DNA of 34,917 bases from Burkholderiales bacterium. Lineage in GTDB: Bacteria > Pseudomonadota > Gammaproteobacteria > Burkholderiales > UBA11063. The position numbers and the translations under genes are program-made. Of the stretch, positions 26,232-34,917 are shown piece by piece. Location of the stretch: the NCBI GenBank assembly GCA_019748155.1, contig JAIEPY010000002.1, forward strand, positions 1 through 34,917, in the 5' to 3' direction. Every line of letters begins with the position of its first letter. The stretch's first letter is position 1. The notes beneath the pieces were generated by a model. That model had not been told where the DNA came from. It worked only from the letters and a program-made list of their open reading frames with translations, and did not search any database.

Positions 26232-28034
26232 ATGTTTAAGCGAGTCTTGGTTTTATTTATTTTTATCGCAAAATTTGCGTTGGCTGCGGATTATTTACCG
26301 TCGTGGCAAGCCTTTCAGGTCAAATTAGATAGTGCAGCTGAAAAAAATGCGCTATGGGTTAAGTTTAATATTGCTCCGGAATATCATCTTTATCAAAATA
26401 AAATCAAAATTCAGAGTGCCTCGGATAGCTCGGTAGTTTTGGGTGATCCGGTTTGGCCTGATCCTGTATTGATTAAAAGCCCGGATTTAGGCACCTTCAA
26501 GGTTTATGAGGGTAAGATTGGAATTAGAGTTCCGATTTTAAAGTCTGGTGATGGCAAACTTAAAGCGCAGATTAACTTTCAAGGTTGCAAAGGTTTAGAT
26601 TTATGCTTTCCTGAGCAGCAGGTGGTGCAGGAGTTGGATCTAGATCATCCTGAATTAGGCGCGAATAATAGGCAAGCGCAGCTAGATACTAGCAAGACAG
26701 ATGAAGCCTCGGCAGGGGAACAAAGTTTCTGGAGTAAAGTTTTTAGTGGCGAAATAGACTCTAATGCAATTAGCGTCTTGTTTGCTGCGAATCAGGCTTT
26801 AGTTATTGCTGGCTTTTTTATGCTTGGGTTACTTATTGCATTTACTCCATGTGTATTTCCTTTATTACCAGTTTTGATTGGGGTTATCTCGGGACAAAAT
26901 GTAAGCACCAGAGGAAGTTTTAGTTTGGCATCTAGTTATATCTTGGGTGGCGCACTTACCTATGCATGTGCTGGAGTGGTCGCGGCTGGCTTAGGGTATA
27001 GCTTGAGCTCCTTTTTACAGGCTAGTTGGCTAAGTATCACACTTAGTATCTTATTTTTTATTTTTGCATTATCGATGTTTGGTGCGTTTAATCTACAATT
27101 ACCTTCTGGAATTCAAAATAAATTAAATCAAGTTGTGAATAAACGTAATCAACGTTCTTTATTGAGTGCATTCATTATTGGTGGTGTCTCTAATTTAATC
27201 CTCTCACCTTGTGTGACAGCCCCACTAGCCGGCGCATTAATCTATATCAGCACTACCGGTGATCGCGTCTTGGGTGGTTCGGCATTATTTGCTTTGGGAT
27301 TAGGCAGCGGTATTCCACTGCTGATTATCGCGGTAATGGGCAAGAAATTCCTACCAAAAAGTGGCAATTGGATGATTGCAGTCAAATACTTCCTTGGCTA
27401 TCTGATGCTGCTAATGGCAATCTATATGTTAAGTAAAGTTGTTTCATCAAATATTAGCAATGGTTTATTAACCGCGCTGGGATTAGCTTTATGTTGGCAG
27501 TTGATTAGTTTATGGTTAGCTAAAATTTATCACGCACCACTAAAATCAATTCGCATACGGGCAGTAGGTTTTATTGTCGTAAGTATTGCCGAGGCAAGCG
27601 TAATGTTATTTAGCCCGCATGCTTTAGTTGAGAGCAGATTTCAGCTTGTGACTAACAACAGTGAACTACAACAAGCGCTAACTCAAGCAGAGCAACAGAA
27701 TAAACCCGTGCTTTTAGATTATTATGCATCTTGGTGTGTGGCATGTAAAGAAATGGATTTAAGAACCTTTAGCGATCCAGCAGTAGCTAAACTTATGGAT
27801 AAATATGCACTGATTCGTATTGATGTGAGCAAAAATTCCACTGAGATTCAATCCTTACAACAACGCTATAAAGTATTAGCTCCGCCGTCAATTGTTTTTC
27901 TAGACAATAAAGGTACACAACTTAATGATTATAATGTAACTGGATTTATTAATAGTAATCAGCTTATTGCAAATTTAGAAGGTGCTAGTAGTAGTGTTGG
28001 TGATTGTATTGCTAGTGCCAATAAAACATGTTAA
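26232..28034 (+). CDS. dsbD: Thiol:disulfide interchange protein DsbD
   Basis: Moves electrons from cytoplasmic thioredoxin across the inner membrane to periplasmic thiol enzymes (DsbC, CcmG). All three parts are present in 600 residues. A signal peptide (1-18, MFKRVLVLFIFIAKFALA) precedes the alpha domain with Cys119 and Cys125 (FQGCKGLDLCFPE). The eight-span beta domain has Cys207 in FTPCVFPLLPVL and Cys327 in LILSPCVTAPLAG. The thioredoxin-like gamma domain has Cys502 and Cys505 in YYASWCVACKEMD. All six catalytic Cys are intact. The frame is uninterrupted. The downstream thioesterase gene follows 18 bases later and may share the transcript. Confidence 0.97.
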   Translation: MFKRVLVLFIFIAKFALAADYLPSWQAFQVKLDSAAEKNALWVKFNIAPEYHLYQNKIKIQSASDSSVVLGDPVWPDPVLIKSPDLGTFKVYEGKIGIRVPILKSGDGKLKAQINFQGCKGLDLCFPEQQVVQELDLDHPELGANNRQAQLDTSKTDEASAGEQSFWSKVFSGEIDSNAISVLFAANQALVIAGFFMLGLLIAFTPCVFPLLPVLIGVISGQNVSTRGSFSLASSYILGGALTYACAGVVAAGLGYSLSSFLQASWLSITLSILFFIFALSMFGAFNLQLPSGIQNKLNQVVNKRNQRSLLSAFIIGGVSNLILSPCVTAPLAGALIYISTTGDRVLGGSALFALGLGSGIPLLIIAVMGKKFLPKSGNWMIAVKYFLGYLMLLMAIYMLSKVVSSNISNGLLTALGLALCWQLISLWLAKIYHAPLKSIRIRAVGFIVVSIAEASVMLFSPHALVESRFQLVTNNSELQQALTQAEQQNKPVLLDYYASWCVACKEMDLRTFSDPAVAKLMDKYALIRIDVSKNSTEIQSLQQRYKVLAPPSIVFLDNKGTQLNDYNVTGFINSNQLIANLEGASSSVGDCIASANKTC

Positions 28035-28052
28035 AACTTGGAGGTGTAAATT

Positions 28053-28445
28053 ATGGACGAAACAAAAGTAGAGATTGATGGCGAATTAGTCATGCGTACC
28101 ATTGCGATGCCCGCGGATACTAATTCCAATGGTGATATTTTTGGTGGATGGGTACTCTCACAAATGGATTTGGGCGGTGGAATTATCGCTAAAAGTAATT
28201 CGCCAGCTGGACGGGCAGTTACCGTCTCAATTGATAGTATGTCCTTCATTAACTCAATTAAAGTTGGTGATATGGTGTCGTGTTATGCCAAATTAATCCA
28301 TCGCGGTAGAACTTCGATGAAAATCCAGATTGAAGCCTGGACCTATTCATACACTTCACAAGAAACTAAACATGTCACACAGGGCATTTTTACTTATGTA
28401 GCAATTGATGCTGATGGTAAGTCTTGTCAATTAAAACCAGAATAA
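28053..28445 (+). CDS. yciA: Acyl-CoA thioesterase, YciA-like
   Basis: Hot-dog-fold enzyme that hydrolyses acyl-CoA thioesters in the cytoplasm. Length is 130 residues, close to E. coli YciA. The family signature is MPADTNSNGDIFGGWVLSQMDLGGG, with the catalytic Asp in the N(x)NGDIFGG segment region. Other conserved parts are VTVSIDSMSFINSIKVGDMVSCYAKL and GRTSMKIQIEAW; the end EETKHVTQGIFTYVAID is typical. A strong TTGGAGGTG precedes the ATG by about eight bases. It is probably the last gene of the dsbD transcript. Confidence 0.92.
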   Translation: MDETKVEIDGELVMRTIAMPADTNSNGDIFGGWVLSQMDLGGGIIAKSNSPAGRAVTVSIDSMSFINSIKVGDMVSCYAKLIHRGRTSMKIQIEAWTYSYTSQETKHVTQGIFTYVAIDADGKSCQLKPE

Positions 28446-28902
28446 ACTTATTTTAATAAAGTGTTATTAGCAATGGTGGCTCAACGATCGTAATCTATAC
28501 AAAATGATGGTTGAGTAAACTCCTCAGCAGTTCGCTGACAACAAATATTCTCAGAGCAAAAGTTTTGAACCGTCTGCTCACAAACTTATTCTAATAGCTT
28601 CCAAAGATTCCCCTAATTGATCCAAATACCAATAATCATCTTCTCGGTGCTGAAAACTGGTGCCTACCACGTGACCCACTTGCCTAACTGCCGAACAGAT
28701 CTTTCTAGAGGGTATAATAGTACAACTAATAATAGTGAGCTTAAGTTGCTTAAGTTTTGTGCATGAATGCAACATTTTAATGTGTTGAATTCTATTGATT
28801 TACTGGGTTTTGTGTAACTTATTGCATTGCAAAATGATTTTGTTATAAATATTGAGATATAATTGGAGTTAGGTAAGTAATAATGTAAATGCGGAGAAGC
28901 AA
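28446..28902. other. 457-base region without an intact gene
   Basis: No intact gene is evident. A minus-strand frame (28578-28775, 65 codons) ends in a protein-like stretch (VVGTSFQHREDDYWYLDQLGESLEAI) and could be the remains of a decayed gene, but I do not recognise a family. The first part has short inverted repeats: CTCAAC/GTTGAG, and TCAGC/GCTGA near 28526. Near the 3' end, TTGCAT (28822-28827), 16 bases and TATAAA (28844-28849) make a possible promoter for the next gene. Confidence 0.45.
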
Positions 28903-30198
28903 ATGGATGATTTAGAATCAAAGAAAAAATATGACGAGGTTAGTGATTTACCCGCGTTTATAAAAGTTAAGCCATCACAGAAACCAGATGATAATGGCTC
29001 TATATGGAAGAGTCTTGGTATTTTATTTGGTGGTATTTCAATATTATTTATATTAATGCTAATCTTAGTGCCTGGAGCAGGTATTATTTTTATTATGTGG
29101 CTTGCTTCTGCACCACAATCATTAAGACTTCCCTACAATGCAATTGACTTACAAAAGATTGCTTATATTGATAATCAATTTGTAATGTATGGAATTGATT
29201 ATGATAAAAGTAAGGCTAAGCAGCTAGTTATCTTTAATTCAGTGGATGGTGAAAAATGGGATAAATCCAAAGTAAAGATTAGTAATTATAGAGATAATAG
29301 TCTAATTCTAATGTACGGGACATTTGCATATTTTAAAGGTAAATGTTATTTGATTGGTGTAACAGACCAACCTTTAGTTGCTGATGATTGCAGACATTGG
29401 GAAACAAAAAAAATAAATGCATTGGAGAGTAATAGTTCTTATTTATCCCCAGCATATAGTTCTGCAGTTATTAACAACAAATTATATGTAGGTGGAAATA
29501 AAGGTATTTATGTTACTGATGATGGAACACTCTGGCATAAAGAAGTTCTGAATTATCCATATCCAGAAAGTCCAGATTTACATACTAAGCTTGACTATCG
29601 TGATTGGGCTAAGTACGAAGAAAGCGCAACGCGCTATGAAAAACATTTTTATAATATGGTAGCAAGTAATGATAAATTAGTAACTACTAGTAATTGGAAG
29701 CATGGTGGTGAGTATAGCAGCTTGATTTTTATTAAAGATTTAGTTAATAATAAGTGGAGTGTTGAATCATATCCAGAGCGAATTTTAAATCTTGCTCGTG
29801 GTAAAGACAGGTTTGTCGCTATGTCTGAGAAACCAGGTAAAGATAGGCTCGTTGACGATACTGAGGACACAGCATCGGTTTTAGTTGATGGGAGCAATGA
29901 TTGGCGCAGTTCTTCAATAATGTCTGCCTCATCTGAACTAGTTTTTGGCTTGGATAATAAATTTATAGGTACAAGCATTGTAAATCTTTCTTATGATGGA
30001 ATAAAGTGGGAGTCTTTATTGTTACATTATGAAGGGCATGATGATTACAACCCAATACACTTAGCATGCAGCTCAAATACTTGTATCGCTGTGGGGCTTA
30101 ATTATAAAATTGCAATATCTCACGATGGACGTAATTGGGTAAAAGGTGATTTTAAGTACGAGAATGCAAAACCAGGTTGGTGGCGTAGATTCTTTTAG
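28903..30198 (+). CDS. Membrane-anchored protein with Asp-box-like repeats
   Basis: Length is 431 residues. A charged N-terminus is followed by a long hydrophobic stretch (about 35-69, one long or two short spans), then about 360 exported residues. That part carries scattered S/T-x-DG-x-x-W motifs resembling Asp boxes: SVDGEKWDKS, TDDGTLWHKE, SYDGIKWESL, SHDGRNWVKG, and a degenerate DDCRHWET. Spacing and context (strand-like IYVTDDG..., VGLNYKIAISHDGRNW) suggest a beta-propeller of the BNR type. No enzymatic residues are recognised. GGAGAAG precedes the ATG. It ends 46 bases before the giant RTX/lipase gene on the same strand, so a partner, receptor or immunity role is possible, but this is inference. 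Confidence 0.8.
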   Translation: MDDLESKKKYDEVSDLPAFIKVKPSQKPDDNGSIWKSLGILFGGISILFILMLILVPGAGIIFIMWLASAPQSLRLPYNAIDLQKIAYIDNQFVMYGIDYDKSKAKQLVIFNSVDGEKWDKSKVKISNYRDNSLILMYGTFAYFKGKCYLIGVTDQPLVADDCRHWETKKINALESNSSYLSPAYSSAVINNKLYVGGNKGIYVTDDGTLWHKEVLNYPYPESPDLHTKLDYRDWAKYEESATRYEKHFYNMVASNDKLVTTSNWKHGGEYSSLIFIKDLVNNKWSVESYPERILNLARGKDRFVAMSEKPGKDRLVDDTEDTASVLVDGSNDWRSSSIMSASSELVFGLDNKFIGTSIVNLSYDGIKWESLLLHYEGHDDYNPIHLACSSNTCIAVGLNYKIAISHDGRNWVKGDFKYENAKPGWWRRFF

Positions 30199-30244
30199 TA
30201 TTATTTCAAATAAATGCACAATTAAAATTTAAGTGGTAATAAAA

Positions 30245-33200
30245 ATGGCTTATCAAATTGATCAAAATTTGGCAAATGGTGTATATGATGCTACAAATAG
30301 TATTGACGTTGGTAGAACTAGTAAAGGTGAACCAATTTTGTGGAAAAAAGCTGCCTTGGAGAAAGATGCAGATGGTAACCCAATCAAATATCTGGAATAT
30401 AGCAATCCTTCAACAGGTTATTACGGTGCAGTTTACACAGATGGTAATGGTAAATACATTCTTGCTAATCGTGGTACAGAAATTACTAGAGCAAGTGATA
30501 TCCATGCTGATATTAATATGTGGCAAGGTAAAGTCCCGGCACAACTTGCTGATGCGAAGAAGTTAATGGATCAAGCGGCTAGCAATGGATTTACTATCTC
30601 TGAAATAGTTGGACATTCGCTGGGAGGGGCATTGTCCCAAATGTTAGGCGTAATTTACAACATTAAGACTACAACATATAATGCATATAATACCCGAGAG
30701 ATTCTGGATAATGCTAAAACATTAACGGCAGAGCAACGCTCTGAATACAGTGATAAAGTTGCTCAATTAGGCAAGGAGCTTGCAGCTATGCCAGCCTCAG
30801 ATCCACAACTGACAATAATGCGTAAAAATGCACTGGACGAGCTAGCAAGCTTAGAGAACCAATTAGCAGAAGATAGTTTAGCTCAGGCATGGCAAAAGGA
30901 CTCCTCAGGAAGTAATATTATTAATTATCGAATAGTTGGAGATCCAGTTAGTAGTTATCTCAAAGAACCCCAAGTAGGTGAAGATATTACTATTTTGAAT
31001 GCTAATGGTAACGCGGAAAACACAACCGTAATGTTAGAAGCAATGAATGCAAATAGTTTAGCTGGTGAGATTGCTAACCTTGGGTTTCACTTTATGGATA
31101 ATTTCTCCATAGAAAATTTAATGAGTAGCGGTAAAGATATCACGGTCAAAGACTCGCTAGCGATCAATAGTGATGCACTACTTGAATTAGCTGAGTTATT
31201 CAAAGATAAAACTAAATTTGAAATCGACCAAACTGGTGCAGGTTTAATCAGAATCGGGCAGGAACATGAGCTGTTTATAGGCATAACAGCACCGCGTAGC
31301 GATTGGGCATCAACTGGCAATACGCGTAGTCAAGTCATAACATCACAAGGTGATTCGGTTTACACCAAAGTTAATTTAGCGGCGGTTGGAACAGCAGCGG
31401 ATATTACAAGCAAACATCAGCAGGCAATTGATTATATGCTATCCCTTAGATATGCGGATGGTAGCCAAATGTACGGAATTAAACACGATGAAGCGCACGC
31501 TGATAAACAGACATATTTGTTATTTGAGCAATTAGAACCCCAGAAAAAACCTCAACAATATGATCCACTTGCCTTTGATTTGGATGGCAGTGGCAAAGTT
31601 GAAACAGTGGGTTTAAGTGCTGGAATTTTATTTGATCATGACGCAGATGGAGTAAAAACTGGAACTGGTTGGGTAGCTGCTGGTGATGGCTTAGTAGTGC
31701 GTGATATAAACAAAAATGGACAGATTGATTCTGGTCGTGAAATTTTTGGTGACAATACAATTCTTGCCAATGGACAAAAAGCTAAAGATGCATTTGAAGC
31801 AATAGCAGATTTGGATGTGAACAAAGATGGCAAAGTGGATGCTAAAGATGCCACATTTAGCCAGCTCAAGGTCTGGAATGATAAGAATCAAAACGGAATC
31901 TCCGAAGCCAGTGAACTAAAAACATTAACAGAGTTGGGCATAACCTCAATCAGTACTCAAGCCAGTATTACCGGAGTACAAAATAGTGCCAGTGGTAATG
32001 TTGAAATTGGTTTTTCAAGTTTTGAGCGTGCGGACGGCTCTAAAGGTAGTAGTGGAGCTTTTAATTTTGTCGGTAATCCGGTTAATAGTGAGTTTATCGA
32101 TACTGTTGATACTAGCTTAGTAATGGATATCCCTAATACTAGCGGTAGTGGAAAGGTGCGCGATTTACGCGAAGCTGCTGCTTTGTCTGTTGATTTGGCT
32201 AGTGCGGTTCGTAGCTATATGAGTAAAAATTATCCAAATGAAGCCGACATTGAAACGGTGGTGAAATTATGGGCGCAAACCGGACAAATGGATACAATTG
32301 CCTCGACCTTAAAAACTGGAGAGCACCCGGCTGGTGCTCGTGGAACTAATTTAACTACTAATGAAATCAATAAACTTGGTGTGTTGGAGAAATTTACCGG
32401 ATTGTACGCAGCGATGACAAACTTCATTGATCCGATGGATGTACAAGATGGCAAAGTTGATGGTCGTTATACTGAAAAACATTACGGAATAAACATCGAT
32501 GCAAATTCTATAAATAATTCGTATAAATCTTTAAACATTGAAGTTGAAAAAGATCTTGCACTAGCTAGTGGTAAGACTAGTGTATTTAATTTGGTGGATT
32601 ACAAGTTGCAGGATGGTAAAGTTACAATGGATTTAAGCCGAATTATTGAATGGATACAGGCTGAAACAAATCATGAATATGCAATAAATCAACTTTTTAG
32701 ACTGGTTAATGATTTCAATAGCACTGGTAATGCATTATTTACCAAAAATGTAAGTCAGCAAACGTCTCATCAGCTTATTGACTTATTGTTCGACGATAAT
32801 AGTTCTTTACTAAGTGGTGCTAATGTTGAAAATGCTATGATTAAATTGAGCGCAGTGATGAATTTGTATGGTGATTTACAAAAAAATAGTTTAATAGTTT
32901 CATCATTCGATACTAATAAAATTCATTCTAAAATTCTAGGAATTATTGAAAAATATAGTTTAACTGATAGCGATGAGTTATCTAAAATAGTATTACTTAG
33001 TAACGATAAGTTGTTACAAGTTGAAATGTATGAGTCAATTGCAAAGAAGACTCCTAATGTAGTAGATGTCAATAAATATATAAGCTCGATTAGTAGTAGC
33101 AAGTACGGCACAGAAATATCAGATAACTTAAATGGTAGTATTTTAAATGATTATATGCATAGCTTATTAGGCAATGATACTATTTATGGGCAAAATGGTA

Positions 33201-34917
33201 ACGATTTGTTGTTTGGTGATGCTGGTAATGACATAATAGATGGGGGGCTGGGGGATGATATTGTTTACGGCGGTTCAGGAAATGACTCAATAAAAGCAGG
33301 TGGAGGATTTGACGTTCTATATGGTGGGGATGGTAACGACACATTAGATAGTATTTTGGTACCGACAGGTTATCAAAGTTTAGCAAGAAGTACGGTTTTT
33401 GTAGGCGGAGCAGGAGATGATTATTTGATTGGTTGGTTAGCATCAGATATCTATCGGTTTGGTAGAGGTGACGGTCATGATGTAATTAATGACTATGATG
33501 ATCCAGATTCTGGTAGTTACAGTCAATATTCAAGTAAGTACGGTAACTTAACGGATGTAATAGAGTTTGGTGTTGGGATAAGCAAAGAAGATTTGAGTTT
33601 TAGTAAATCAGGTAGTGATCTGATAATAAATATAGGAACAGATGGTGCTGATAGTATAACGATAAAGAATGGCTATGTAAATGTTCGGAATTATATTGAG
33701 CGCTTTGTATTTGCTGATGGTAATAATTTAAATGTGCTAAATGTAGTTACATCTAGTTTGGGGAATGATGCCAGTGAAACTTTATTTGGCTTTGATTCTA
33801 ATGATGTAATAACTGCAAAAGGTGGAGATGATGTTGTTTATGCTCAAGGAGGAAATGACAATATAAGTGGCGGTGAAGGCAATGATAGTATTTACGGACA
33901 AGGAGGCAATGATATTCTATTGGGAGATACAGGTAATGACGTAATAGATGGCGGTTTGGGAGATGATATTGTTTACGGTGGTTCAGGAAATGATAGCATT
34001 AAAGCTGGTGGCGGATTTGACGTTTTATATGGTGGAGATGGTAACGATACAATAGATAGTACATTAGCTCCAACAGGTTATCAAAGTTTAGCAAGAAGTA
34101 CAGTGTTTGTTGGCGGAGCTGGAGATGATGTTGTTTATGCTCAAGGAGGAAATGACAGTATAAGCGGTGGAGAAGGCAATGATACTATTTATGGTCAAAA
34201 TGGTAACGATTTATTGTTTGGTGATTCTGGAAATGACGTAATAGATGGTGGTTCGGGAGATGATATTGTTTATGGAGGCTCAGGAAATGATAGTATTAAA
34301 GCAGGTGGAGGATTTGATGTTCTGAATGGAGGAGATGGTAACGACTCATTAGATAGTAGTTTGGTACCGACAGGTTATCAAAGTTTATCAAGAAGCACGG
34401 TGTTTATAGGTGGAGCAGGAGATGATTATTTAGTTGGCTCACTCGCATCAGACATTTATCGGTTTGGTAAAGGTGACGGTCATGATATGATTGATGATTA
34501 TGATGATCCAGATACAGGTAGATACAGTCAATACTCAAGCAAATATGGTAATTTAACAGATGTAATAGAGTTTGGTACTGGTATAACTAAAGAGGATTTG
34601 AGTTTTAGTAAATCTGGTAATGATTTGGTAATAAATATAGGAACAGATGGAGCTGATAGCATAACGATAAAGAATGGTTATACAAATTACCGAAATTATA
34701 TTGAGCTCATCGCCTTTGCAGATGGCGCTAGACTCACCAAAGACGAATATCTTAAAAACCTTAGCGTTAATTTAACTGGTACTGACTCTGCCGACATACT
34801 AACTTCTGCAGGAGGTAACGATACAATTACCGCCAAAGGCGGAAACGATATTATCACCAGCGGAGGAGGTCGAGACACCATCGACGCTGGTTCAGGCGAT
34901 GATATTATCAATGCCGG
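30245..34917 (+). CDS. Lipase-like/self-processing RTX protein, 3'-truncated by window edge
   Basis: The frame is open from the ATG at 30245 to the window end (at least 1557 residues), with no internal stop on reading through. Domain order is as follows. Residues 1-290 are a lipase-like domain with RGT (76-78), GHSLGG (Ser125), and candidate partners Asp233 (VGDPVS) and His282 (GFHFMD). Residues about 436-600 are a FrpC-type self-processing module beginning YDPLAFDLDGSG, where Asp440-Pro441 is the expected cleavage bond; EF-hand-like Ca sites such as DINKNGQIDSGRE, DVNKDGKVDAKD and NDKNQNGISEASE follow. Next comes a helical region with SGSGKVRDLREAAALS. From about residue 975, RTX nonapeptide repeats of GGxGxD type alternate with larger modules (IYRFGRGDGHD, DVIEFGVGI, IERFVFADG). 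No N-terminal signal peptide is present, which fits type I secretion by a C-terminal signal beyond the window. Confidence 0.9.
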   Translation, partial: MAYQIDQNLANGVYDATNSIDVGRTSKGEPILWKKAALEKDADGNPIKYLEYSNPSTGYYGAVYTDGNGKYILANRGTEITRASDIHADINMWQGKVPAQLADAKKLMDQAASNGFTISEIVGHSLGGALSQMLGVIYNIKTTTYNAYNTREILDNAKTLTAEQRSEYSDKVAQLGKELAAMPASDPQLTIMRKNALDELASLENQLAEDSLAQAWQKDSSGSNIINYRIVGDPVSSYLKEPQVGEDITILNANGNAENTTVMLEAMNANSLAGEIANLGFHFMDNFSIENLMSSGKDITVKDSLAINSDALLELAELFKDKTKFEIDQTGAGLIRIGQEHELFIGITAPRSDWASTGNTRSQVITSQGDSVYTKVNLAAVGTAADITSKHQQAIDYMLSLRYADGSQMYGIKHDEAHADKQTYLLFEQLEPQKKPQQYDPLAFDLDGSGKVETVGLSAGILFDHDADGVKTGTGWVAAGDGLVVRDINKNGQIDSGREIFGDNTILANGQKAKDAFEAIADLDVNKDGKVDAKDATFSQLKVWNDKNQNGISEASELKTLTELGITSISTQASITGVQNSASGNVEIGFSSFERADGSKGSSGAFNFVGNPVNSEFIDTVDTSLVMDIPNTSGSGKVRDLREAAALSVDLASAVRSYMSKNYPNEADIETVVKLWAQTGQMDTIASTLKTGEHPAGARGTNLTTNEINKLGVLEKFTGLYAAMTNFIDPMDVQDGKVDGRYTEKHYGINIDANSINNSYKSLNIEVEKDLALASGKTSVFNLVDYKLQDGKVTMDLSRIIEWIQAETNHEYAINQLFRLVNDFNSTGNALFTKNVSQQTSHQLIDLLFDDNSSLLSGANVENAMIKLSAVMNLYGDLQKNSLIVSSFDTNKIHSKILGIIEKYSLTDSDELSKIVLLSNDKLLQVEMYESIAKKTPNVVDVNKYISSISSSKYGTEISDNLNGSILNDYMHSLLGNDTIYGQNGNDLLFGDAGNDIIDGGLGDDIVYGGSGNDSIKAGGGFDVLYGGDGNDTLDSILVPTGYQSLARSTVFVGGAGDDYLIGWLASDIYRFGRGDGHDVINDYDDPDSGSYSQYSSKYGNLTDVIEFGVGISKEDLSFSKSGSDLIINIGTDGADSITIKNGYVNVRNYIERFVFADGNNLNVLNVVTSSLGNDASETLFGFDSNDVITAKGGDDVVYAQGGNDNISGGEGNDSIYGQGGNDILLGDTGNDVIDGGLGDDIVYGGSGNDSIKAGGGFDVLYGGDGNDTIDSTLAPTGYQSLARSTVFVGGAGDDVVYAQGGNDSISGGEGNDTIYGQNGNDLLFGDSGNDVIDGGSGDDIVYGGSGNDSIKAGGGFDVLNGGDGNDSLDSSLVPTGYQSLSRSTVFIGGAGDDYLVGSLASDIYRFGKGDGHDMIDDYDDPDTGRYSQYSSKYGNLTDVIEFGTGITKEDLSFSKSGNDLVINIGTDGADSITIKNGYTNYRNYIELIAFADGARLTKDEYLKNLSVNLTGTDSADILTSAGGNDTITAKGGNDIITSGGGRDTIDAGSGDDIINA
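33170..33721 (+). repeat. RTX long module, copy 1 (552 bases)
   Basis: First copy of a 552-base, 184-codon module running from GNDTIYGQNGND to FADG. It includes glycine-rich repeats, a non-glycine insert (PTGYQSLARSTVF) and a globular part (IYRFGRGDGHD to FVFADG). The copy at 34175-34726 has the same length and near-identical sequence; the offset is 1005 bases. Confidence 0.85.
33832..34425 (+). repeat. Two tandem 297-base RTX repeats
   Basis: The segment starting GTTGTTTATGCTCAAGGAGG at 33832 is repeated at 34129-34130, an offset of 297 bases (99 codons). Each copy holds a stretch matching the first 252 bases of the 552-base module. The pair lies between and partly within the two 552-base modules. 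Confidence 0.8.
34175..34726 (+). repeat. RTX long module, copy 2 (552 bases)
   Basis: Second full copy of the 552-base module, collinear with 33170-33721 without length change. It is followed by further glycine-rich nonapeptides (GGNDTITAKGGNDIITSGGG) to the window end. Confidence 0.85.

Noticed and set aside
30258-30566. Separate 102-codon reading frame at the start of the RTX gene
   Set aside because: It is out of frame inside the long continuous lipase/RTX frame, which has clear motifs.
33170-34726. Regularly spaced repeats that could suggest a CRISPR-like or satellite array
   Set aside because: The repeats are in frame, encode glycine/aspartate-rich RTX peptides, and are long modules without unique spacers of constant size.

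Overview
The window is a low-GC stretch of a Gram-negative proteobacterial chromosome. The minor-pilin cluster, the NsrR/Hmp pair, TrmB, PcnB, DsbD, GlpT, and a large FrpC-like RTX protein with a self-processing module point to a betaproteobacterium near Neisseriales. This placement is inferred from gene content only. I see no rRNA, tRNA or CRISPR array and no intact insertion sequence.

Layout. Positions 1-1962 hold the 3' part of a secreted GH18 chitinase, closed by a strong terminator. Next come hslU (no hslV beside it) and a periplasmic parvulin with its own promoter and terminator. Six overlapping or closely spaced prepilin genes follow (4432-8394: FimT/GspH-like, PilV, PilW, PilX and two PilE-like pilins), then leuS. 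A compositionally distinct divergent pair, nsrR (minus) and hmp (plus), carries a palindromic NsrR-type operator over the hmp promoter. An alpha/beta hydrolase converges on a CoA-binding protein.

Positions 14540-17843 form a minus-strand iron block: feoA, feoB, a FeoB-associated Cys-rich membrane peptide, then a PAS/LuxR-type regulator that appears frameshifted. The feoA promoter has a perfect Fur-like palindrome filling its spacer, and the regulator's promoter has the same -35/-10 layout with a weaker version of the palindrome.

From 17.9 kb the plus strand carries dapE, pcnB and trmB. A small accessory island follows (large helical unknown protein, BRO-N/DinD-like protein, class III Fic protein), then a single-span membrane protein, glpT, dsbD and a YciA-like thioesterase. 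A 457-bp non-coding gap (28446-28902) precedes a membrane-anchored Asp-box-like protein.

The window ends inside a very large open frame (30245-34917, at least 1557 codons). It combines an N-terminal lipase-like domain, a FrpC-type Asp-Pro self-processing module and RTX repeats that include recent segmental duplications. This two-gene region is the best candidate for an undescribed system: a secreted, self-cleaving lipase-like effector with a membrane-anchored partner or immunity protein just upstream. That reading is inference from domain order and gene adjacency.
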